64,000 nt of DNA, taken from assembly GCA_022661535.1 (NCBI GenBank), contig JAKULF010000008.1, positions 1,302,001 through 1,366,000 on the forward strand. The letters run 5' to 3'. Shown here in pieces: positions 24,835 to 36,588 of this stretch. The notes under the pieces were generated by a model that was not told where the DNA came from, did not search any database, and saw nothing but the letters and a program-made list of their open reading frames with translations. Both the position numbers and the translations under genes were made by a program. This DNA is from Eutypa lata (taxonomy: Eukaryota > Ascomycota > Sordariomycetes > Xylariales > Diatrypaceae). The stretch's first letter is position 1. Each line of letters begins with the position of its first letter.

Positions 24835-25954
24835 CTATCTATAGTAGCCTGGCGTTGCTGCAATCTCTCCTGGGAAGTCCGTACTGCAGGAAAACCCCGC
24901 CCATTCGTCGAGAATTCTCGTAGTTTCCTCACACTTCTTCTTCATGATTTCCACGGCATCTGAACCTAGTGGTATCCGCAGTGGCAAGGGGCCAGTCTTT
25001 TTCTCGACACCGTTCTGATGCTTGACAACATCGATAATCTTTTCAACAGCCAGAGAGGGATCTCCTGGTTGCGCACCTTGCGTCGTGGAATGCCTAAGAG
25101 CCAAACCTCTTTTCACATCGGCGTACTCTGGAATGGCGTTGATGGAATCCAATAGACCCTTCGTATTATTCGGATCTAGAATTCCCGTGCGAAATTGCCC
25201 TAGAATGAACAGACGAACACTGATTCCTATATCTTGAACCTCTTTTGCCAGACACTCGGCAGCTCCTTGGGTGGCGAGATTGAGTCAACAGTGGTCATCA
25301 GAGTAGAAGTGTTGGTTTGAAGGGTTCGGAATTTTCATTACAGGAGAGCATACCTTCGAGTGCAAATTTCGACGCGCTGTAGGGCCCGCCGGCCGCAACA
25401 CCGTGCCAACCGGCTATACTTCCCATGAAAACGATCGTCCCAGCCCTTTTTGCCCGCATGTAAGGAAGAACAACTCTTGTAAGATTCAAGGCCCCAAACA
25501 CGTTCGTCTGAAACTGCTGCTTGACTTCTTCTGGCCTGTTGTTATAGTCTTAGTTTCAACATTTGGAGCTATTTTTGGACTGTATTCGAATGTACCTTAG
25601 TTCTTCCCACACACCAGACATCACAAAGCCGGCGTTATTGATCAGTACATCTATACTGCCAAATGCTGCCACTGCATCTTTGACAGCTTGCTGGAGAGCA
25701 TCCTCTGAGCCTGCAACATCTAGCTGAATAAATTTAACATTTTGCGCGGTCGCAACTGGTATGTCACTGATATCCACGGTTCGACGGCTTGTAGCTATGA
25801 CCTTATCACCACGGGCAATGATGGCAGGTACCAACAGACTGCCAAATCCGCTTGAACACCCTGTAACGAACCACACGCTGCCTTTCTGACGGCCCCCTGT
25901 CTCTGGAGAGCTAGGCGCCATCGTTTGGGATTGAATGGCGGTAGCTAAAGTCAT
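24835..25954 (-). CDS. short-chain dehydrogenase/reductase (SDR, classical)
   Basis: Three exons (25954-25596, 25535-25354, 25265-24835) with donors GTACAT and GTATGC encode 323 residues. The cofactor-binding glycine motif is TGCSSGFGS, with LDVAGSED and INNAG following. The catalytic stretch has the Ser in MGSIAGWHG and the YSASK tetrad. The intron junctions restore REL(R)-RPEEVKQQFQTNVFGALN and FALEG-AAECLAKEV, both classical SDR sequence. A start at the second Met (25921) is also possible. The basic-residue pattern TSRR after the first strands fits NADP(H), which is an inference. It is the left-most intact member of the oxidoreductase-rich block. Confidence 0.9.
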
Positions 25955-27069
25955 AAGTTTTTCCTCTTGGGTAGACACGTTACTAATTGCTAGCCGGCAG
26001 CCCCAAAGAAGATAAGGCAAGAAACGAGTAAAGGAGCCATGGACTGGGAAAAAGAAGGACGGGCAAAGAAGAATGAGCGGAGGGAAAGGAAAGAACGGTC
26101 GGCGGATGGCTGGATGCTGAGTTAATAAGATGAATAAATATACAAAGTAACTAATACATAAATATTATAATACGATGATATTCATACCAGTAAATTCATC
26201 TTTTCAATGCAGAGAATAGGGAAAACCTTGGGTATTTATGAAAAAATTCATTAATTCTTTTTATACACTGATTACAGGTTGATCAGGTCATTGAGAAGGG
26301 TATGCGTTAAGGGGTGGTTGACCTAGCCTTTTGGCTAGTAATCTCTCATCTCTATCTAACTATTTGTGAACGCAGGTCTTCATGTAGTTCTAGGGACCGA
26401 TAGCAGTATAGACCGTTCATATGTAGTCAATAAGAATGGAGAGCACAGTCGAGTTCAAGGCCCTTAACTTTTTTTTTAACCCGCCTCCGATGACCTACCT
26501 TAATACCCCTCCCTACATCCTACGTCACATTCGCATATGTTCTAGGTAACATCAAAAACATTACGCATACCCTATAAGAAGGATATATGGTCAGGTCTAA
26601 ATAAAATTAGCTAAAGAATACCACTGAAGCCACCCAAAGGATTAGATAAAAATGGTTGGGTCAGAGACAGGTAGACTCTGGGCTGTAGGACCACTCATAG
26701 CACACACATGACTCATTGCGTTACTTTCTTCGCAAAGTTCCCGAACTTGCATTAGCTTGAGGGAAATCTGCGCCACTGAGCCAACGGTTGACGGGATTCT
26801 GGATTCCTGGGTGAACGGATGGATGCTTGAACGGATATCTTCAGTCTACCCTGCAGGAGCAAGGGGAAATACCGATTGGCTGGTATCATGTACCTATTCC
26901 GAGCTGTCTCTTGGAAGTATCTAGAGATAGCAGGAGGGTCAAATCCCGATACCGATATGTCCATACCGATATAAACCATACCTATTTATCAAAATTTTCG
27001 AATAACCCTGATTCCTAGTCATCCAAGGTTTGTTTAAACTATCAGTCTAATTATTACGGGTTAGTAAAG
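25955..27069. other. divergent intergenic region SDR / AtuA-like
   Basis: About 1.1 kb is shared by two divergently transcribed cluster genes. It contains a poly-T run near 26469 and a pyrimidine-rich stretch. No gene seen. Confidence 0.5.
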
Positions 27070-29112
27070 ATGAGTTCAGTCGATAATAAGCCCCTTCGTA
27101 TTGCTTCGGCTTCTGGCTCCGTCACCGATCGGCGCCATGCATTTGCCGAACTCGCCAAGAACGAGGATATACAGTATATCGTAGGAGATTGGATGTCGGA
27201 GTACAATATGACTACGAGAGGAGGAGCCAAGGTTGGCGGCGATGGAACATCCGCCGGTGAGTTCGAGTACTCGTTTCTCGAAGCCCTTGAGCCCGCACTG
27301 CCTCATCTTCAGTCGAAGGGGATCAAGGTTGCCGTTAATGCTGGAGCGAGCGATACCCAGAAGCTGTACTACGTTGTCGTGGACATGATCAAAAAAGCTG
27401 GATTGAACTTAAAAGTCGGTTGGGTCGGGGGAGATGAAGTAATGGATGCTGTTCAGAAGACCAAGAACGCCGGGCAAAGTTTCAGGAGTTTGACCACAGG
27501 TAAGCCGTTATCTGCATCACCTCATTTCCCTTTTTTAATTATTAGTCTTCTATGTGAGGGTTTGCTTATGTTCCAAAAGGAAAGACACTGTCCGAATGGG
27601 ACTTCGAGCCTATCTATGCCCAATGCTACCTCGGGGCCTGGGGAATCGTCGAGGCCCTAAAGGGCGGCGCAGATATCGTTCTCTGCGGTCGTGTCTCGGA
27701 TGCATCTCCGACTATAGGTTGTGCGGCCTACCACTTTGGCTGGAGTCGCGAGGATTATTCGCAACTGGCGCACGCCTTCGTTGCCGGTCATTTTATCGAA
27801 TGTTCGACTTACGTCACGGGCGGCAACTTTTCCGGATTTAAGAGTCTTCCCGGACTTTCCCTTGATATCGGCTTTCCCATTGCCGAGTTTGAGTCCAATG
27901 GGGAATTCTACGTGACGAAGCAGAGTGGCAAGGACGGCATGGTCACTGTCGATACCTGCAAAGCCCAGCTGCTATATGAAATCCAGGGCCCCCTTTACTA
28001 TAATTCTGATGTGGTAGCGATACTCGACAAGATTAAGATAGAACCAGCTGGAAAAGACCGAGTGTAAGCTTACTCGCAACTTTAACACATAACCCACCAC
28101 TCATACAGAGTTTAGGTCTATTAAGAACGTGGGCTACCTCAAGCCGCCCCCTACAACCAAGGTCGGTTTGACGGCCAAAGGTGGGTATCAAGCAGAGATT
28201 CACTTCTTCCTGTGTGGACTCGACATCGAGGAGAAGGCGGCCATGCTAGAACGTCAAGTTCGCTATCGTCTTGACGAGTCAAAATACCACTGCCTGAAGT
28301 TCCGCACGAACGGCCGATGTCCGAATGACCCAAAGAACCAAGACTCGGCGACCGTTGACGTTCGAATCTTCGCCCAAGCTAAGAACGAACCAGACCTCTC
28401 GTTAAGTAGCTTCTTTCGACCTGTCACGGATACCATCATGCAGACCTATCCCGGGGCCACATTCGCCGTAGACGCTCGACAGGCCACACCGAAGCCGTAC
28501 TTTGAATACTGGGTTTCGATCATTCCGCAGGCCGACGTAAAGCACGTCGCTTATCTGCCATCGGAAAGTGGCCTAGAGATCCCAATTCCAGCCCCTACCG
28601 ATACCGTAGACTTCCAGTACGAGCAGGACACGTACGAGCCCAGAGATCCAATCAACGTCGCATCTCTCGGACCGACTACTCGGGCTCCGCTAGGATACGT
28701 TATGCATGCTCGATCCGGGGACAAGGGATCTGATTGCAATGTAGGCTTTTTCGCACGCCATGCCGATGAGTGGGACTGGCTGAGGAGCCTCCTGACGACG
28801 GACAAGGTTCGGGAACTACTTGGCGAAGACGACACAGGGAAGCCGATATTCCGTTTCGAACTTCCTAACATCTGGGGTGTGTTATTTCTTCTGTTTTATT
28901 CACTTTCTCTACAGTCTAGTCTCGGTGAACCAGAACAACGCCAACTAACACACATTCACTACTTAGCTGTACATTTTCTCCTCAAAGACCACCTTGACCG
29001 GGGAGTCTCCTCAAGTTCAACTTACGACGTACTAGGGAAGAACTTGGCTGAGTATCTACGGTGCAAGTTGGTAGACATCCCAGACAAGTTCTTAGGTCGT
29101 GGGAGGATTTAA
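27070..29112 (+). CDS. AtuA/DUF1446 domain protein (acyclic terpene utilisation family)
   Basis: Four exons (27070-27499, 27580-28061, 28111-28876, 28967-29112) give 607 residues. The N-terminal DUF1446 domain shows RIASASGSVTDRRHAF, YIVGDWMSEYNMT, VAVNAGASDTQKLYYVV, EWDFEPIYAQCYLGAWG, ADIVLCGRVSDASPTIGCA and YVTGGNFSGFK. The C-terminal AtuA-like ferredoxin-fold domain has GYVMHARSGDKGSDCNVGFFARH and HFLLKDHLDRGVSSSSTYD. In Pseudomonas AtuA belongs to the citronellol/geraniol catabolic operon, but its reaction is not settled. The fungal homologues are uncharacterised as far as I know. The second intron uses GTGTAA as donor; the frame and the PPPTTKVG motif behind it support this. Neighbouring dehydrogenases and a transporter suggest catabolism. 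Confidence 0.9.
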
Positions 29113-30079
29113 ATGGTAGAAATATCCAATGTATCTAAACGATGGAATGTTTTTACGCTTAATTGCATTATGTTACTCCTGTTCTATCATTAATGTAGAA
29201 ACTGAGTGGGCTACTCGAACACTCAAATCATCAAAACATAAGAATAACTATCGCAATCGTTCTGGACTGTTGCTGTCATTCTGCCAGCCTTGCTGCCTCT
29301 CAAGGCCTAATTACTACCTAGTTACCACGTGAGGATAGGGTAAAGGACCTTGTCTTGCTTATTTTACAGGTTGGCATAAACTACATGCATTTCGCACATT
29401 TCGTCCTCTCCTTTACTCGTCACCCCTTATGACCAACTGAGTATATACAAAACGCAGGGTGTGGGCCGGCCGCCCCTTCATTCGAACAATGACGTAGTTG
29501 CCATACTGTTCTTTTAGGCCCAATTCAAGTCTAGAAAGCTCAATTGCCTCTTTGATGGTCATGACCTAGGTATTGGATGATTTGCGGAAACAGATCTTAG
29601 TTTAAAGAATGATCTACTCTAGTAACTAACTATATCAGATCTTCGGAGTGTTTTGCCAAGGGGCTGCAACTCATGACATTGGTACTATATCATGTACTTG
29701 CTAGGTCTAGTTGGATAGAATCGGTCATTCGTGAATGGGTCTCCCTCCACCACCCCTCCATACCCAACCTATCGTCCACTCATCCGCCTCCATACGTAGA
29801 CTGCAGCACTACCTGACCCTGTGCCTGAGTCATGTACATTTGAACTTCTCATACCACGATATGCTTAACAGTTCTTACGCCTGCCATCACAAGCCCGTAA
29901 TTCGCCAAGATAACTTTAGAGACTGCCTGCTCTAGTAAAATTTGATTATATGAGGATAGGTGCTGTAAGATGTCCACTCTAGAGTACATATGGTAGAACG
30001 AATTCTTGTGAATAGAAAAGAACATTGTCACTGGACTATACCTATCATTGAGTAAATCTCTTTTTTGATAGTAGACAAG
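29113..30079. other. intergenic region upstream of Zn alcohol dehydrogenase
   Basis: No gene seen. A GC-rich word GGCCGGCCGCCCC lies near 29465. Confidence 0.5.
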
Positions 30080-31577
30080 ATGGGTAGTATTGAATCCACA
30101 ACAATGCTCGCGGCGCAGTATAATAAGGTTTGACCTACCTTTCAGTTCTCCCCTATTAATTCGACGCCCTTATTTGACTAGAATTTCTCTAGGTTGAGAA
30201 CAAGATCGAGGTCAACCGAATTCCGATTCCAAGCTGCGCCAACAACGAGATATTAATCAAAACAAAATGTGCATCGCTGTGCCATTCCGACCTGGTAAGA
30301 TTGTTTGGTTGAACACAGCTTAGTGTCATCGTCTGACGCGCGAGGAAATGCAGATGTTGTTCTGGGGCCACACCGCTGAAGAGCCCCCCACCGACCGGAT
30401 GACGATCGGCCACGAGAATACGGGATATGTGGTGGCTATGGGAGAAGAGGTGAAGGGCTTCAACATTGGGGATCCTGTAGGCTGCCTTAATTGCAGTTAT
30501 GCTTGTTGTAAGTGGCTCGCCCCTTTTCTCCTGCCCCGCCTGTGAACGGTATGGAGATCTAATCGGGAACAGACGAATGTGAGGGCTGCCAGACCCATGG
30601 CCTCTTTTGCGAGAAAGGCACGGGGAGAATGCATGGATTTACCTGCTCGGGCCACTTCGCGGAATATTCGGTTTCAGACTACAAAAACGCAATGGTCCTT
30701 CCTAAAGATATGGACATGATCACCGCGGCACCTCTGTTCTGTGCTGGCGTCACTGGTAAGTTGTAGTAGCCGTAACAGGTGTTGTGTATTTCAGCCCCTC
30801 TGATTATCGAAGACGGGCCGAGGATGACGAACCAAGTTTCAAATTTCAGCGCTTACATATCTCCAGCATATCACGCGGTCAAGGGCTGCGAGTTATCAGA
30901 GGGACAATGGCTCGCCGTTGTAGGATGTGGTGGTCTAGGGCATCTCGGTAAGGAAATCATGACTTGCCTTTGATGGATATACAAAACTGTAGGGCATGCT
31001 AATACTGGTTATATCCATCCGCTAAAGCCATACAATACGCCAAGGCGATGGGGATAAAGACGGTCGGCATTGACGTTTCAAATTCTCAGCTAGAAGCAGT
31101 AAAGCACCTCGGCACAGATGCCACCATAAACACCCTGGAAACACCTGATTGGGATGCTCAGCTTAAAAGACTCACGAAAGGTGGTTGTCATGCGGCTGCT
31201 GTCTTCAGTGCGTCAAACGCAGCATACGAGTCGGCTATCAAGGCTCTACGGTACGCATTACAAACACACAATCAAAGGTGTGATTAGGGACCTTAACAAC
31301 TGACACAAGAAAATACAGTATAAATGGGTTGCTCATGGTGGCGGGCATTCCAAAGCGACCGCTCTCCATTAACGCCCCCGACATCTTGCTAGGAAAATAT
31401 CGCATTGCAGGCAAGAGCAGCGGTATTCCCAAGAACATGCCCGAAGCTATCCATTTCAGCCATGAGCATGACATTAAGGCACATATCACCACCTTCCCTA
31501 GTATAGAAGATATACACAAAGTCATCGGTATGATGGAAGCTGGACAATCAGCGGGGCGTTTTGGCATTGTGTTCTAG
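30080..31577 (+). CDS. zinc-dependent alcohol dehydrogenase (MDR superfamily)
   Basis: Seven exons (30080-30127, 30193-30294, 30354-30507, 30573-30755, 30867-30947, 31028-31250, 31319-31577) encode 349 residues, the normal length. The catalytic zinc ligands lie in CASLCHSDL and GHENTG. The structural zinc Cys residues lie in NCSYACYECEGCQTHGLFCEK. The Rossmann motif is VVGCGGLGHLAIQYAKAMG, with the last part created by the exon 5/6 junction. The closest type is fungal ADH1-like or cinnamyl-alcohol-type dehydrogenase, so the substrate is an alcohol/aldehyde pair with NAD(P). It sits directly 5' of a transporter gene on the same strand. Confidence 0.93.
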
Positions 31578-32532
31578 TATGGAACTATGTAACATGGCTA
31601 GTTCACTTTCGCGAAGAAGAATTATTTTTATTTTTATCTTTAATTTCTTTTTTGAATAGCATGAATATCAATATGAACCAGGAGACATTTAATACACGTC
31701 TTGATTAATTGCTTCCTAATTTCCTACTATTACAGCTTTCTTATCGACACCTAGGGCATATTTACTATGATCATACAAGGTTCTAGAATTTACCTAATGC
31801 AAGTTCAACTACTTAAGATAGAAGATTGCTCTGAGCATCTAGCTCGAGATGACTTATTATAGTGTTTCTGAGCATAGAAGATCACAATAGTATATGCTGA
31901 GTGGTGATGTGGCCACTATTCATCTCGAGACCGTCTTGACATTCCTTAGTCATTATAGATCCATTTCCCCGGAGGAGGACTGAGTCAATTATCCAAGAGA
32001 AGATCGGCGCTAGAAAATGCTGGGGTAATGTGGAGGTATCCCTATTCTACGAAGTACCCCACACACCCCAGATACATGGAGACGAGATACATATGCAGAT
32101 CTAGAGCAGGCATGGAAGAGCCTCGTCTAGACACGCATGCATGCGGAAAGCATCATAGAGCTAAGTGTACATTAGGCCCTGAGTAGCAATCTGAAATAAG
32201 TATTGAGAGGCATGCGTTAAAGCATCATTATACGTTAGTGTGCCTCCAACTGCTAACCTCTTGCCTTCAGGCAGCTTTGTTATCAAGGGGCCCTGTTTAA
32301 CTATTTGAACCATGTTCGGTGCTAGTGGTAGAGGGACCAGAGCAAGAACAAGGAGGCGACTTCTGAGAGCACAGGTGCAAATGTATAATAGGGGCCGAGT
32401 TCCTCTTCCCCTTCTCCTTACACAGCAAACTTTCAGGGAACTGTCTGGGACATTCGAACCCAACTATTTTATCTGTTGAGGTTGATCTGATAGGTCGTCC
32501 TCGAATAGCCACCACACGATAGCACCGCAAAG
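31578..32532. other. intergenic region upstream of MFS transporter
   Basis: No gene seen; probably 3' flank of the dehydrogenase and promoter of the transporter. Confidence 0.5.
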
Positions 32533-34550
32533 ATGGGGTTCATGAGGGAGCTTCGTGGCAAGGCATTGCTGTCTGCTATCATGTTCAGCGCTGGTAGTTC
32601 ATACCTCCTTTTTGGTTATGACCAGGTAGGCTAGTTATGAGACGCATATCTACAATTTATACATAGGTGGCACTAACGAGAGACATTCTGCAGGGAGTGC
32701 TTGGTGGCCTAGTTGCGCAGCCTAGCTTCCTCGGGGCCATTGGAAACCCTAGCGACAGCTTCATTGGGCTCATTGTTGCTCTCTACAACATCGGGTGTAT
32801 GGCTGGCTGTTTGGTTGCAGGTGCATACGGAAATAGGCTGGGCCGCAAACCGACCATTATCTGGGGTAGCGTGATCATGGTCGTTGGTGGTACTATCCAA
32901 GCTGCCACATATGGTTCTACACAACTGATCGTCGGGAGGTTGGTGTCTGGGGTGGGCAATGGTACGAAGAACCCCCCTCCCCTCCCCACTGGGGAGTTCC
33001 TCTATGTCCTTGTCACAGACTAGCCCACTTCAGCACTTGAAAACCGACACTGGCTGACAGATGATGTCAGGAATGATCACGTCTACCGTGCCTGTCTATG
33101 TATCGGAATGCTCGCCCGCCAAGCGCCGTGGTGGTGCCATTGCAGGTCAAATGTCGATCGTGATAGTATGCATTACCTACCTACCCAAATTGCATGTGTT
33201 TCTGATACTGACGGGGTCATTTTACCACCTTCACAGTTCGGAACTGTCCTAGCATACTGGCTGGATTACGGCACAATAAAACGTCTAAGCGGTGAAGTAA
33301 GTGACGAATGGGCAGAACTATTTACAGCAAATCTAATGGTCATAGGTGGTTTGGAGATTCCCTATTGCTTTTCAGAATGCCTTCGCCCTAGTCACGTTAG
33401 CCACCCTTCCTTTATTGCCTGAGACTCCAAGGTATGTGATGCTTAGTCCTTCCCAGGCCTTAGTTGGGACGCTGATATTATGGGCAGATGGCTATTCTCC
33501 CATGGTTTCCACCAGGAATCTCTGCAGGTCATAGGAAGACTTCTAGACTGCGGAACGGATGACCCACGAGTTATAGCCATGGAGGAAAGCATGCTGGAAG
33601 CACTAAGACTGGAAGAGGACTCCCCCAAGTACTCCTGGCACGACGTCCTGAACGACAAATCTCCCATAAAGAATACCCGACGTTTGATCATCTGCTTCTT
33701 CATCCAGTTCTGGCAACAGTTTACTGGCATCAACGTCATCGCGTTTTACGTGACCATCGTGCTTGAAGTCAACGTCGGATTCACCCGGGAAACCAGCAGC
33801 CTTGTGGCCGGCATAGTTCAGATTGCATTCTGGCTTGGCACACTCCCCCCCATCATCCTTTTGGACAAATATGGCCGTAGACCCATGCTCATGATGGGAT
33901 CGGTTGCGCTCCTAATTTCCATGTCTATTTTTACCGCAGGGATCGCCGTCGGCAGCACCCAGTCGGCCAAGTTAGCGCTGGCCATGCTGTTCTTATACGA
34001 GATATCATTTGGTATGTCCTGGGACAGCATCCCGTGGCTCTATGCTGCAGAAATCACGCCGCTTCGGTTGCGGCATATGGGTTCGGCTATTGCCACGTTT
34101 TCGGAATGGCTTTGGACATTCGTAAGTGAAGATTCGGTGGTTTAAAGAAAGTGATATGTTGTCCTCAGCAGGTGTTTAACCTGTATACGCAGGTCATCGC
34201 ACTCATAACTCCGTATGCCATCAGAAATGCTGGGTGGAAGTTCTACTTGCTGTTCATCATCATGATATCAGGTGGTTTGGTTTTCACATTCTTCTTCTTC
34301 CCCGAGGTATGTCTTTCTTTCCAGCTTGCAGCCCCAGCTATCCTCTCCATTATTGTTGGTACGACCTTGAGCTTACGAATATATAATCTAGACCAATGGA
34401 AAGACCCTCGAAGAGATTGACTATATCTTTGTGAAACGCCCCCGGGATATAGAAGGGACACCCACCTCTACCGAATTAGAGTCTCCACCCCGCAAGGTTG
34501 ATGAAGAGGTTACGACGACCCAAGACCATGTTGAGGAAGTGCGTTCATGA
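32533..34550 (+). CDS. MFS sugar-porter family transporter
   Basis: Eight exons (32533-32625, 32694-32961, 33071-33165, 33237-33296, 33346-33431, 33488-34121, 34193-34306, 34392-34550) give 502 residues with about 12 hydrophobic segments. Sugar-porter signatures are seen: FGYDQGVLGG at the end of TM1, NRLGRKPTIIWG, PVYVSECSPAKRRG, the PETPR-WLFSHG sequence formed at a splice junction, QFTGINVIAFY, DKYGRRPMLMMG, and TNGKTLEEIDYIF after the last helix. The acceptor at 34192 gives the usual TFVIALITP reading; an alternative at 34171 would add seven residues. It is probably a plasma-membrane proton symporter for a sugar, quinate-like acid or other cluster substrate. The substrate cannot be read from sequence. 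Confidence 0.92.
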
Positions 34551-34830
34551 CTCCAAATGTGTTCATACTATCTTCTGACATGGAGATTCGATTCAGTAAG
34601 ACGCCGAACTAGGGCAGATGTAGTACTGGGATGATTAGGATCCTAGTTCCATCATGTAGTGTATTGCCTTGCAATTGCACCCCACAAACCGGTTAGGTGG
34701 GGTAACTATCCTGCCTGAGTCATGCTTGACAGTTACCAGAATTTATAGTCGATGTCGTAACGGCCCCGCCCCCTCTAGTTGACCAATCCACCCTTTCGTT
34801 TTCGTTTGAAACCCTAGTCTAGGTTGGGTC

Positions 34831-34974
34831 AAAAAGAGAGGATTTGGATTAGGGTGGATAATTGTTGTTGTTCTGGACTAGGTTACACTAAGCTTAGCAG
34901 CCCACTTTATATACCGCTCATAGTGCGTCGCACTTGCTCATTTTCGTACCTGCTACCAACAAAACCTTTATACA
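34831..34974. repeat. direct repeat, copy A, left of AT-rich block
   Basis: About 140 bp aligns with copy B at 35860-35993. Nearly all differences are transitions. The core from TGTTGTTGTTCTGG to TACCAACA begins TG and ends CA, as LTR termini do. No convincing target-site duplication was seen. Confidence 0.75.
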
Positions 34975-35005
34975 CAAGTAGTTACCGAGCACTTTTCATT
35001 CTTTA

Positions 35006-35890
35006 GCTTTTTATTATTATTAATAATAATCTTATCGTAATTAATTTATTTAAATTTTACTTTTTTAATTTATTTATTTAATTTAAATAATTTTAATTAA
35101 AAATAATAATTTTTTAAACTTATATAAGTTTTTTAACGTAATAACGTTATTAATATTTTAAATAATTTTTAAAAGTTATTAACTTTTATCGTTATAAATT
35201 TTTTTAAAATTAAAAAAGCTTAATTTTTAATAAATTAAATAAAAGTTATATATAATATTTTTTAAAATAAAAATAATAATAATAACGATTTTTTAAAAAT
35301 AATTAATAATTTTTAAAAACGTTAATTAATAAATTATTAAAATAATTTAATATTTAATAAAATAAATTTAATAATGTTTTTTAAAAATAATATATAAACG
35401 ATTTTTAAAAGTAATTTTTTAAAATAATAATAAAGTTATTAAAAATTTAATAATTTAAAAATTTTTTTTTTTTTAAAAATAATATAAATTATTAATAATT
35501 TTTAATATAAATGTTTTAATATTTAAAAAAATAATAAAAAATAATAATTTTTAAAAAGTTATTAAATTATTAATAATAATTTAAATAATAAAAAAATCGT
35601 TATTAAAAATTTAATTATTAATAATAATATAAATAATAATTAACGATTAATAAAAAAAGCTTTTTTTAAAAAAATTTAATAATAAAAATAATTTATTATT
35701 AATTAATACTTTTTAAAAATTAATAATTATTAAATAATAATAACGAAATAAATAATTAAATATTATAAAAAATAATAATTTTTAAAAAAACGATAAAATT
35801 TTAATAATAATATAATTTCGTAAATTATTAAATAAATGTTTTTTAATCGAAAATATTAAAAAGAAAGAATTAAAATTAAAGTAAATAATT
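35006..35890. repeat. AT-saturated block, RIP-like relic
   Basis: Roughly 5% G+C. In 35041-35880 I count 18 C residues on the plus strand: 12 are in CpG and 6 in CpT, none in CpA or CpC. It is flanked by direct repeats A and B and has sharp borders. It carries no coding capacity. The pattern fits exhaustive C-to-T mutation of a duplicated or transposable sequence. Confidence 0.85.
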
Positions 35891-35993
35891 ATTATTGTTC
35901 TGAACTAGGTTACACTGAGCTCAACAGCCCACTTCATATACCGCCCACAGTGCGTCGCACTTGCCCATTTTCGTACCTGCCACCAACAGGGTC
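35860..35993. repeat. direct repeat, copy B, right of AT-rich block
   Basis: Partner of copy A. Its left 35 bp carry many G-to-A changes relative to A (plus strand). Its right part is less mutated than A, keeping C where A has T (for example GCCCATTTTCG against GCTCATTTTCG). Confidence 0.75.
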
Positions 35994-36588
35994 CTCCGTA
36001 AGCCGCTTTGAGACACTTCCATTGGATTTTATAATTTATCTACATTGACTAGCAAGCAGTGTGCCTGCCATGCAGCCAGCATAGGGGTTGCAGTCCCTTC
36101 TTGCGCTCCACCGGAGTCTTGGCAATTCGTAACAGTAATAAGTAGATTGCATTTCAGCACGTTATGATTCTACATTTTTCACCTTCATTAACCAGGAGTT
36201 CTTTGGTCGTCTGAATATTAAGAGCTACGGAGAACTCAAATATTTCACGAATTATGACATCTCCGTATATTTACATCACGCGAAGGCCAAGAACCTTGAA
36301 ACAGGAGACAGGAGGCCTGTTATGAGAGGATTTGGATTGGGGAAAATACACGTTGCAACTTTACTGGGGGTATTCATTGAACTACCCTAGATATTGACCC
36401 GTCATATTTGGCATTATTCAGAAAGGAATTATTGGAAGTGCTGTTTTTAAGCCATTTAGGGGATGCCTTTCCCCTATTTCTTCCTACCTAACACTCTGTA
36501 TTATACATGCTATTAACACAACCCATCTACAAGCCCTTAACTCCCATACTGATCTACGAGACTGCTGCAGGTCTGAACCCCTTCGCTG
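35994..36588. other. intergenic region downstream of bZIP gene
   Basis: No gene seen between repeat copy B and the 3' end of the bZIP gene. Confidence 0.5.

Noticed and set aside
34172..34192. alternative acceptor in the MFS transporter (CAG ending at 34171)
   Set aside because: It would insert seven residues before the conserved FVIALITP segment; the acceptor at 34192 fits the family better.
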